A stretch of 64,000 bases of DNA from Trebouxia sp. TZW2008. Lineage: Eukaryota; Chlorophyta; Trebouxiophyceae; Trebouxiales; Trebouxiaceae. Both the position numbers and the translations under genes were made by a program. The notes beneath the pieces are model-generated. The model searched no databases, was not told the origin of the DNA, and worked only from the letters and a program-made list of their open reading frames with translations. Below are positions 11,096 through 22,600 of the stretch, in pieces (within the stretch, counting starts at the first letter, position 1; each line of letters begins with the position of its first letter). Where the stretch lies: contig BDIU01000076.1 of assembly GCA_002118135.1 (NCBI GenBank), positions 159,644-223,643 of the forward strand, in the 5' to 3' direction.

Positions 11096-12975
11096 TCAGG
11101 CCTTGAGCTTCTTCCAAACATAGCGACCAAAGTTGCCTGTGCCAGTAGCATATTGTGCATAGCACCAGCCAGCCCAGTGAGGCACTCCGAAGAAGTCTGG
11201 TCTATCATAGTGCCACAGATGCAACACGTTTACAATGAAGGTCTCTGTAAGGGGCGCTCCAACAGTCAACAGGGCTGCCAGGAACAGCCCTTGCTTAGTG
11301 TTGTCAAAAGCCTTCCAGTTGAGGAATGCTGTGACTGCAAGTATGCCTGAGCACTGCCAGTGGGGAAAGTCATTCAGGTAGATGTAGCCGCTGAGCAGGA
11401 ATGCTGATACAATGGATCCCCACATAAGCAGATTCCATGCTAAGCTGCCTGCTTTGCCGTCTGAGTTTACGGCAATGGTGGCTGGGTCACCTGCATTGTA
11501 CTCATCAGCTAACACCTGCACAAGGACAGTAACAATAATCATTTTCAATACACTTCTAGCACAAGTGCTAGGTGTGTGTGACCCAAGTCCTGTTCCGCCA
11601 GGCAGGCTTGTATAAAGCCTCTCTGCTAGGGGCAAAAGACAGTGATGGACAAATGGGAGTTTGGTCCAGCAGCCAACCCTGATACTTTCCTCACACCTTG
11701 CAAGCTGTAATAACTTGCTGCCAGCTAGAAGTTTGCAGGATGTGCGTTGTCAGACACAATACAGCAACAGCAATGACACCTGTGAGCATTCATGTGCAGC
11801 TGGGCTAGACAAAATGATGTAGCCAAGGTGATAAGTGTACTATGTGGGCACGATTGACCCCTTGGTCATTCAGCATCAGGATTTGGTCAGGGCTGATATG
11901 CATGTGTAGAGCAGATTACTTGTTTAGAGGATAGCTTTGAACATACAAAAGACAAACATGCCTTTGCAAAAGGCTGCAATAAAATATGCACAGCAAAATG
12001 CTTGGCACCCCTTAAGGCATGCATCAAGTACATTGACCAGCAGTACAGAGTACATGTACCTAGTAACCTCACTGGCAAACATGATGATCAGTGTGGTGGC
12101 AAGCATCACAGAGTACATGCATAAATTACCTGTAGGTACGGGAACAGGAGCCAGATAGGGGCTAGCAAAAGCGGTACCAAGCCAGACTCCTTTGCAATGC
12201 CAATGTCAAAAACCTGTGGGTTGTACGCTTGTATCTGTGCCTTGGAGACGTCAATGTTGAAGGTGAAATAGTCATACACCTACAGACATGGCAAGCTGTC
12301 AGGAAACCGTCATTGAGCAGCAGGATTCATTCATTCATTCATTCATTCATTCATTCATTCATTCATTCATTCATTCATTCAAGGGCATATTAGACAGGCT
12401 GAGCAGGCCCAGCTAGGTAAATGCATGTTGAGCAATAGGAGTGCTGGCGCCAGGCGTGCACAGATCATGGCAAGGTTGCCTTTGCACTCCCGGCAAGATT
12501 TCAGCATTGGCAAGTGTAAGGTGGCAAATTCAGTGCTTGCTCAATGACCATATATGCATGAACATTTACCGGATTGCTGCAGCCATGTGTTGCTGTCAAG
12601 TAGCAAGAGAAGGAAGCTGACCGGCAAGTTGGGGTTGTTATGAGAAATTTGAATGAGTGAACCAAAAGTGACCCCTGCTAGGAGACCAAGGCCTAGGAAG
12701 GTAGTCCAGGACACGTTGCTGTCATTCAAGCGTCCCTGGGCAGCTGCTAAGCCTTGGAATAGCCCTGTTTGTCGAGCTGCTTGGACTGGCTTTTTTGCCG
12801 CCTGCGCTGCTTGCTCCCCTCGTCCTTGAGCTCGCGTGGCCTGAGGTCTGAGATGAGCAGATTGGCAGGGTCTGCAGTGTTGACCCTGTGCAGCAGGGCA
12901 AGCAACGCATTTAATGCGGGCCGCAAATAGGTGATCAACACAAGCATGTCTCTTGCCGCAGATCAAAACAGACAT
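11096..12975 (-). CDS. INSIG-domain-like plastid-type membrane protein
   Basis: Three exons: 12622-12975, 12130-12279 and 11096-11515 (307 aa). The N-terminus (MSVLICGKRHACVDH... then Gln/Ala/Arg-rich, ~75 residues) resembles a transit peptide. Several hydrophobic helices follow (TTFLGLGLLAGVTFGSLI; GLVPLLLAPIWLLFPYL; LMWGSIVSAFLLSGYIYL; LFLAALLTVGAPLTETFIVN). The C-terminal part (LWHYDRPDFFGVPHWAGWCY ... TGNFGRYVW) resembles the end of INSIG proteins, where YTSPDF and GNIGRQL occupy equivalent positions. Animal INSIGs retain sterol regulators in the ER; that role should not be transferred to this plastid-like homologue. The donor after exon 1 (CCG|GTCAGC) is non-optimal and the least certain junction. 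Confidence 0.78.
12324..12380. repeat. (ATTC)n microsatellite
   Basis: About 14 uninterrupted ATTC units inside intron 1 of the INSIG-like gene (12280-12621). Confidence 0.97.
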
Positions 12976-13624
12976 GCAGTGCTTGTAGTCGCCCTGCACT
13001 GCTGATCACAGCACATATTATGCATAGCATGCAAGTTCAGCCTCGACGCCTTTCGCCTGCGGGGGATGCAGATCAAGCAATGCATTGCAACTGTACTAAC
13101 CGCTCAACACAGTGCAGCGAGATTACCTGCAAACGACTCTGCTGCACTGGGTTGACAAGTTTACTCCGAAATCTGATGCCGACTTGCCTTTGGGACAACT
13201 GCGACGTCATCATGCTGGACCAGACGTTCTAGCTTTGCAGCAGCGCTCTATTTCCAGATCACAGGATGATTGACCTGAGATTAATGACAAGGACACACTA
13301 CTGAGAGCGTATTGTCGAGGTCAAAACTATGCCGAAACCTTGTTTGAAGCTCCGCCTTGTATCGGAGACTGAAGTAGAAGAGCGCATTTGAGTCAAACTC
13401 AAAAAGCTGACTCGGAGCTTTTGAGTCAGTTGACTTGCTGTGATCGTGAGCTTGTATGAAGCCCAGCGTACCCATTCTATCGGGGTAACAAAGGATGCGC
13501 GTTTGCCGGCATAGGATAGCGCTCACTTGCACAAACGCACGCTTGCTAGCATGACTCGTTGCGCTGAGGGCTAGTTAAGCTAGCGCGGGACCAGCAGCAA
13601 CTGTAAGCCTACACGAGGCCAGGT
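12976..13624. promoter_or_regulatory. divergent intergenic region, probable bidirectional promoter
   Basis: This 650-base gap separates the start codons of the minus-strand INSIG-like gene and the plus-strand CBM20 gene, so both promoters should lie here. I see no clear TATA box and no conserved coding sequence. The assignment rests only on gene orientation. Confidence 0.5.
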
Positions 13625-16600
13625 ATGTTGGCTTGTACCGGCAAACTTGGCCTAGCTCCGATCTTCCCAGCACCAACTGGTCACAGAAGCAGTCGGATCT
13701 TTCCTCAATTTACGGACTCGCAGCGTCGTCAGATTTCTGTGAGACCGGCAGGTGGAGACTCGTTTACGCTGAGCAGACCAGAATTTCTGTCAGCAAGCTA
13801 TAGCTTGCCTCTTTGTCTTGCAGGCAGCGCAGCGTCGCCTTGCCTCCTAAACCGTCTTAGAGTCCGATGTCGCGGGGTCCACGTCGTTGCTGAGGTGAAT
13901 ATCTGTCAGCTTGCAGCTTGCTCATTACACCATTATTTTGGACTGCTTGTATGCACCCCATTGCATTTGCTCGAGCCATTTTGAGCCTGCACCTTTGCTG
14001 CAGGCACAGCAGGAGCAGCAGGAGCAGCACTCTCCACGTTCTGCAATCACGCAGCGGCGTGTCAGCTTCAGGACCCAGCATCAAGTGAACTTTGGAGAGG
14101 TGATCAAGATCATAGGACAGGGTCCACAGTTAGGCAAATGGGATGTACGGCATGCTCCAGGTACGTGAAGCATAGTCTGCCTGCACTCTACGCTTGCTGT
14201 ATAAGACATGATCAGATCACAAAAGGGTCTCAGGTCTCAGACAAGCCTGTGTCTTGCCTTTGGGTACGCCGCATGAAGTGCCCTTGCTATGCTGCGCCCC
14301 AGCAGCCACTTGACATTATGTTGTATTGTGTCCCTGGAACAACAGCAACGCTGACCTCTGCCGCTTTGTTGTTGCTCAACTCAAGCCAATCTTGAGGCCC
14401 CAGCTTTGCATTCTCAATGCACCTCATTCAGGTCCTGTTATTGCATTTCAAACTGACAATAAGCTTTGCATCCTCAATGCACCTCATTCAGGTCCTGTTA
14501 TTGTATTTCAATCTCGCAATAATGCGCTTGCAGCCATGGAATGGTCAGCAGAAGACAACTGGCATCTGGAGGTGGACTTGTTTCCAGGCATCACTGACTT
14601 CAAGTGCGCAGTGGTGCGCTCTGACGGCAGCGTGGTGGTGTGGGAACCTGGGGCAAACAGGACTGTAGAGGTATAATGTTTGCTCAAGTACACCTTCTGC
14701 ATGTGTGGCAGCAAGGCTTGCCATTGACTGAACATGAGAGTCAAGCATGCTTATTGCATGGAGGTCGGCTGTGTTGAATCTGTTTGAACGCTCAGGTGAG
14801 CGCCTAGATTGGCCTTTGAGACCTGCGTGGCTTTTGGACAACCCTGATGGGTGCAAAATCTTGTCACCTGTGTGCGCAAGTGCCTCATGAGCAGTCAATC
14901 TCTGTTTTACATGTGAAACGCAGCACTAGCAATGCAGGCCATGAAGCATGCATGGGAGCAGACTGTTTGCATACTTGGCCAACTGCAAAGTGTGTTTTGA
15001 TGCGACCAGGTCTGTACTGTAGGTTGCAGGTGCCTCATGAGCAGTCCAACTGAGCCATACATATCAAGTGCACCTGGAGCAACACTGCAATAACACTATC
15101 CATGCCCTGAAGTCTTCATGCAGCAGACTGCATGCATGCTTGACCTGCCCCAAAGTGCACTCTGATGGGGACTGGATTTGCCATGGTTGCAGGTGCCACA
15201 CGAGCAGTCAGACTCAGCCATACATGTCAAGTGCACCTGGAGTAACACAGGCAACACCATTCAGGCACTCAGCATGGACGAAGACGATACTGCTGATTTT
15301 GTTGCTGACAGCATGGATGAGGAAGACCATCCCGTGAGATCTCTTTCTCTTCAATCAAAGTTTGAAGGGCTGGAATGCAATCCTCTCATCTTTTTGCTGT
15401 GACTCGCTTTTATTTAGCTTGGCCTCAAAACATCAATTGCACCATGTTCCACCTGTTGGGTTTATGTTGCAATTCTTGCAAGTCTGTTAATGGGTGTGTG
15501 CTACCAAATGTATTGCAGACTGCCATTCATGTGCTTGTCAGCATTCTGGCACAAATGTGCTTGGCGCTTGCTGCATCCGACAGTCCCAATGTGTGCAGCC
15601 ACCTTTGGCAGGTTGCAACCCATGTTCCTGTGAGCATGGCATAGCAGCCCCCAGTGCCCAGTGCTTTGTTCACTGTGTCTTTCGAACAAACCAAACATTC
15701 ACCAGCATGCCAGCCATCGAGACAAGCTGAATGTGGCATTTCAGTTCAAGATACTGATAGATGAGATATCTAGCACAAATGCTGCATACGTATGTGTGGG
15801 TCACTGCGCATGGCACCACAGGGCACATTCATGATGTATGGGCAAGCCAGGGCGTCAAGCAGCATGCCCAACAATGACACAGACTCACCTGTGGTGCCTG
15901 GCAGCACTCAGCCAGAGAGCAGCCCTGAGAAGCGGCAGGGGGAGTTCAGTGATGTTGACGAAGGAGACCTGGAAAAGGTAAAGCACTAGACTGTAACTGA
16001 ATTTTGTCTTTGCTGAAGCCATTGCTGATGGATGGTGCACCCGGCACAGGAAAAAATCAACGCAGCAGTGCAATACAAGTGTGGCTCTGGTCATCAGCTG
16101 TGTTGCAAGACCTGTTGTTGGTCAAGTAGATCTGGACCAAGCTTCTGGCTGAGATGGGCTGCAAGACTGAGTGGGTCTGTCAAACCAGCACCACAGCATC
16201 TGCTAAAGTTATGGAGCTCCGTCAGGTTGCTTCGCAGCTTCATCAACCCTCTTTCTTCAATCAAATGAGTGCTCTGGCACAAAAGGATCAGGGGTCAGAT
16301 GGGCAGCAATCATGTTGTTTGCAAGGGCAAGGAAGGAAATGCCTGCAGTAATCCCTTTGTATCAGAAGTGCAGGCAAATGAAGGCCAGGCGGGCAGCAAC
16401 CGTGAGAGGGTGCGCCAGCAATCAGGCGCTGGTGGCATCACCTTCCTGCCTTGCTTTCCGCCTTGCTGACCCTGGTTTCATCATTGCCTTTTCTTCTTTT
16501 CTGTGCTCTCCCTATGCCTTGGAAGTTCAGGCAAATGAAGGTCAGATGGGCAGCAACCAGGAGTGGGTGCAGGAGCAATCAGACACTGGGCAGACACGAG

Positions 16601-19600
16601 ACAGCGCCTCCCTGCCTGTCCTTTTCTCCTTTGAATTGTCTGCCTCCTTCTTTGCTCTCTTCTTTGCTTTTCCTTCACTCTCTTTTCTTTGACTGTATGC
16701 TGGAAGTGCAGGCAAGCAAGGGCCAGATGCGCAGCAACCAGGAGAGGGTGCAGCAGCAAGGCAGTGGCCAGAAGGACGCCACCACCTCCCTTCCTTTTTC
16801 TTCGCTTCTTTTCTTTTCTTTTTTGTCCTTTCTTTTGTATTGCCTTTCTGTTGCAAGTGCAGGCAAACCAAGGCCAGATGAGCAGCAATGGAGACAGAGT
16901 GCAGCAACAGTCAAAAAGTGGGCAGAAGGGAGCCACTACCTCCCTGGCTTACTTTGTCTCCTTTTATGGTTTGTTTGTTCATCAATCTTTGTATTTGTAG
17001 GCAAATCAAGGTCAGATGGGCAGCAACAAAGAGAGGGTACAGCAGCAATCAGGCGCTGGCCAGAAAGAGGCAACCACCTCCCTGCCGGGCAAACGGGAAT
17101 CAGGGCAGCGGGACCAGTCTGGTGTGCAAGATGACAATGCTCAAGGACAGGTCTGCTTTCATTCCAAGAATCATCTTCGTTTGGAGACGGTCTCTACGAC
17201 ATGATTTGCACTGTCCCCAAGCGCTATCATGTGCAGGATACAGTCTAAGAACTGGTGAACAGCCATCAGGACAGCGCAATCAGTATGACGTGCAAAATGA
17301 TGTTACTCAAAGACAGGTCTTCCTTGATGACATCAGTCCTGAGGTTTTGAAGCAGCCTTTATGACCGTGTCTGCTTTGCGCATTGGTTGTGTGCTTGTAT
17401 TGCATGTCATGCCTGCTTTCTCTTGCCTGCCTTGGAAACAGACCAAGGGCTGCAGGACCAGTCTGGTGTGCAAGATGACAGCGCTCAAGGACAAGCCTCA
17501 CTGCACGTCAGTACTGTGTCCTGAGGATGGCGCCATGCAACCTGCAAACGGATGCCTGGGCTATAATGTCTCACAGTCATTGTTTGGGAAATCTGTATTG
17601 ATCAATGCCAAACTGATCTGTGACATCATATCGACATGTCATTGGCGTCTTGTCAATGGTCATGTCGGTTGCAGGATTTGGCACCTGGGCAGGGCGTGCA
17701 GCTGGATGAGGTAGAAAGCGGCGACCAGGATCTCAAAGAGAACCCTGCCTCCTCCAGGAACCCTAAGCCAGGCCTGCCAAAGGTATTCCCTCCTTGCACC
17801 CACTTGCATCTGCCGTCATGCATGAACAACACGCAGTTACGCATGCCATCATGCACTCACATGTGTCAGATCAAAAGGCACACAGCACACCAGCCCAGGC
17901 AGTGACAGTCTCACTTTGGTAGCTCTTGTTACTGAATAAACAGCTTCAGCTCCAAGTCCTTCTGCTGCGTGATGCCATACTTCTTGAGCAAACAGCTGCA
18001 GCAAGTGATTAACTCTAAGCTTGTAGGTCACTCTGTGCTCACTGCACTGCTTTTCATCATGTCTGACAGGACTTGCAGTTACTGGCTGATGTCAGGATGG
18101 TCATTGCATTGTCATGCAGCAGATATGTGCATCAATGTAATGGCAGCCTGCGTGAACAGCAGCAAGTCAGCATTTCAGCTTGTGCAGCAACTCAGCATCT
18201 GGAGCCATGCAGTATAGTCCCTCACTGACAATTGCTGTGTTGCTGTGTTACAGGCCTTCAGCAATGAACAACCATCCAGCAGTGGTAGCTCAGGACAGTC
18301 ACCTGCGCAGTTGGCAGCAGCCCTGGCAGGGCTGTTGGCTGTGCCAGTTGTGGCTTGGTCAGAGTACACCCTCAAAGCTACTGGTGAGCATCGCTCTTCT
18401 TGTGTTGTGCTTGATCTCGAGTTTGCTCAGGGAGGCTTGTTCAGCGTACACTCTCAAGTCTACTGGTGAGCATTGCTCTGCTTCCATTCTGCTTGATCAC
18501 AGCTCACCTCTGGGTGGGTACGTCAGAGTGTGCTCTCAAGTCTAATGGTGAGTCTTACTCTGGCTCTACCATGCTTGACTGGACAACATGTGTAAAATAT
18601 ACACCTCATGCTGCTGTGCAGTGTCTATGCAGTTTCAGAATGTCTTTCGTTTGCAGCACACCTGTGAAAAGTTTTTGCAGCTGTGTAGTCTCAGAGCATG
18701 GCTAGCTACTCAAGTGCTTTGCAGCTGGTCTGCGGCATTGATGCAACTGCAGATGCTCTTGGCACCTCTGACATCCTTTAGCAAGGCGTCCCAAAACTGA
18801 AGATCCTGATGCAGGCTAGCCCAGGAGGATTGCTTGGGGCTGCAGAGGGGGTCAGCTCCCTGATGCAAAAGTCAGTTCACAATTTTGAGCAAACATATGT
18901 CATCTTGCTGCAGGGTGTGGGTTGCCACCTGGCCCAGGGGATTCACTGGGGGCTGCAGAGGGGTTGAGCTACTTGACTATCGCTGCATCGGCCATCTGGA
19001 GTGTGATCTCAAAGCTGAGGCCTGGCCGCAGGCTGACCCGTCGTCTGTGCCAACACTGACCAACATCATCCAGACTTGAGAGTCTTGCTGCAGGCTGTGG
19101 GTTGCCACCTGGCCCAGGGGGTTTACTTGGGGCTGCAGAAGGGTTGAGCTACCTGACTGTTGCTGCACTGGCCATCTGGAGTGTGACGTCAAAGCTGAGG
19201 ACTGGCCGCAGCTTGCCCAGCGGTGAGACAAGCTTGTATGCTGAGCAGTCACAACTCCAGATGCTGAGCACTGACAACTTTGCATGCTTGGCAGTCACAA
19301 CTTGACCTGCTCATCACTCACAAGTTTGCATGCTATGCAGCAGTCACACCTTTGCATGCTTAGTGGCCGCAATCAGACTTCAGCAGTCACAGCATCACAT
19401 GCTCAGCAGTCGCGACTTGACATGCTCAAATACACAACAGTCACGACCTCCCAAGCTCAGCAGTCACACCTTCACACATGCAGCAGTCACAGGCAGAGCA
19501 ACGGCAACACTTTACGCACTCTCCTTTCAGCATGTGCTGGACAACTGTTTTGTCAGGCTGCTAAAGTTGTCCTGCTTGAATTCTAGTCACCAAAAGCAGG

Positions 19601-22600
19601 GGTTGACACGGCACAAACTGCAAGATGTATGCGCGATAGTCAGAAAGCTTTGCCTTCATGCTCTGCTTCAGTGCACTTGCGTTGAAGTTGATGCTCGATC
19701 ATGCAGGGTCTGGGCCTTTGCTGGCAGGTGCTCAGAAGCTGGCTTTTGCCTCGATCCTTTCTGGCGTCGCTGTCTTAGGCCTGCAGGTATGTGTGATCTG
19801 TTCAGCTTCCTGTTCTTCATTCTTCACACTAGATTGTATGCCTGCACTTGAGGACAGGCGGCTTGAATGATCTCAAGAGCTTTCTTTCCTGTAATCAATA
19901 CACTGTGCTGCAGGTCATTCTTCTTCAATGCTACTTGTGCTTGCTATACATTGATAACCCTGGAAGCAATCTTGTTTTGTCAATCTGACATGCAAGATGC
20001 AAACGTGTGTGTTGCATGCGTTCTCAGTGGCTTCAGTATTTTCTGTGTTTGCAAAGATGCTACTTTTTGGGGACCTGTTGGTACATGACTGTAGGTCTTG
20101 AGCTTCATCCATGGAATGTGTCTGTCTTGAGCTGCTTCTGCTCACAGCGGCTGTTCTTATAGTGCGCAACTGCATACACTTTGCAATTCTCTGCTCATAG
20201 GTCAAGGACTATGGCTACATACCAGCAGCCTTACCTGATGCCAACTGCTTTGGGGATACAGCATCAGCCCCTTCATCTTTTGCTTTGCCAGCCAGCAGCA
20301 GCATGGAGCAAGCCCCCATCACCTATGTGAACCATTTCTCAGACCAGATCTCAGACTTTGCACGCGCAGCCACCTCCGGACAGACAGATCCATTCAACCC
20401 TACTTCTAGCCTGATTCAAACCTCAGCTCCGAGACCATCCTTCAGCCGCGATTCTGAAGAGGAGGAACGGCCAGCTCCACATCAGTCCACATTCAGTGAG
20501 TCAGCAGCGCAGTCGACGGAGAAGGCGAAGAAGGGAGCTGGGGACCTTTTGACAAATCTCAGGGCGACTTACAACTCTGTTGCGCAAGTCATCAGCGAGT
20601 TGGACTTCACTCCTTTGGGGAAGCAAGCTATCTTTGTCAAGTATGGCCTTCAGATGCTTCAAATGATAATGCTGTGATGCTGACAAGGCCATATTTCCTT
20701 TATGCTCTTCTAACGCGCCTGCGCCTGTTGTTGTGGTTCTTCCAAGCTCACATCACCCGTCATGCGCTTCTCACATCTCTGCTACTGTTGCTGTGATGCT
20801 ATCAAGGCCATGTTGCTGTTGTCATGCTTGTTGCGCCTGCTTTTGTGATGCTTGCTCAGGCCATGTTACCCATCATAGTTCCTGATGCTTGTTGTGCTTA
20901 CTACTATGATGCCCTCAAGGCCATGTTACCCATCATGCTTTTCTTTCACTTGTTGCGCTTATTGTCGTTAAGCTTTTCTAGGTCGTGTTGCCCATCATGC
21001 TCTTGTGATGCTGGTCGTGCCTTGATTGTGACAAAGTTTCAAGTCACGTCACCTGCTTTGGTGTCTTCCTTCTGATGTTTTGCAAGGCCATGTCACGCAT
21101 TACGGACTCTAGAGCTTCAGATGCTACCCCCTATTGCAAAGCTGATCAGTTTGGCACTTGAGCATTAGATGCGCTGAGCAGCATTTGCCTATGAAAAGAA
21201 AACAAGTTGCAGTGTGCCACTGTCAACACTAGGGGACTCAGTGAGAATTCATGCTGCAGACTCATAGACTTGGCAGGGTCCTTGCATTGCTGTTCTGCTG
21301 ACTGCAAGTGCCCTTATGCTTGCAGGAGCAGCATCAGCGCTGCTGCCTGCCATTCTTGCAACTCTCAAGGCACTTGCAGTTTGTAGCATCTGTAGCAGTT
21401 CTGATTTCTGCATTCAGCACAATAGGAATGCCAGGAGACTGCCCAGTCAGAACGTCCAACTGCTGCGCATTGTTGCGTCTATGTGTAGCTGCTGCAGCTG
21501 TAGCGACTTAAGAAACAGATCGATTGGCTACAACTGCAGCAGTTGCACATAGAAGCATCAGTGAGCAGCAGTTGAACATGGGAATGCCCCAAGACATGCT
21601 GTGTGACACTGTGCTGAGTGTGTCAACAGGCTGCTTTGTACTGTGTACAAACATGCGCTGGCTGGTGTCAAAGCAAGCTTTTTGTCTGGTTCCTATTTAT
21701 TTACTTAGCCATCTGACCATTCGGAAATGTGCATTGCGGCTTGTGATCCTGGCCTATGACAAGATGCGGACTAAAAAGCAGCATCCAACAGTTTGTCCGC
21801 CAATCAGGTTATGGTCTGTAAGGTTGCTGGTCTGGGCAAGTCAGCAGCAGTCATCTCAGGCCAGCTAGCACAGACAGTCAGTGACGTTGTGCAAAGCTGC
21901 TCAGAGCATACTACCTTGGCATGCAGATTCTGATGAGTCAGTGTTCAGAAAGGTGTGAATGCATGCAGGGTCACTAATGGTGCTGGTTCGCTGGTCTGGG
22001 CAAGCCAGCAGCAGTCATCTCAAGCCAACTATCTCAGCCAGTCAATGACACCGTGCAAAGCAACGCAGCATACTCTCATCTCTTACGCAGACTTCTCGGT
22101 CGATGGCCCTTCAATGAGCTTGCAAGTGCATGCAGGGACAACCTGAATGCTGGTTTTGCTGATCTAAACAAACCAGCAGCAACTATTTTAGGTCAGCTAG
22201 CAGACTGTGAACAACTCTGCGCAAAGCAGCACAGCACGCATAACCTCTCGCATAACCTTGTCATGTCGATGTGCTTGCAACGAAGGCTTCATGTGCATCC
22301 AGGGACACTCTTGGCGCTGGTTTTGCTGGGCTGGGCAAATCAGCAGCCGTCATCTCAAGCCAACTCGCCCAGACAGTCAATGACACTGTGCAAGGCGGCA
22401 CAACAGAGGCGCAGAACCGTAATGAGGAGGTTTACAGTGGCGCTGTGGACGGTTTGTCCAGCTCAGATGTGAATGCTGTTCTGGAGGAGATTGAACATGA
22501 GGCAGATGTGCTGAAGCATGCTTTTCAGAAGGCTATGCACCGGGCAATGGGCCATGTTGCATTGCTAGGTAAGCTGTAGTTGTGCTTTCTATCGTGAGCA

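Noticed and set aside
21277..21391. Possible extra hydrophobic exon (GPCIAVLLTASALMLAGAAS)
   Set aside because: Its phases (0 in, 1 out) do not fit between exons 11 and 12, which join directly in phase 2. It is left as intronic.
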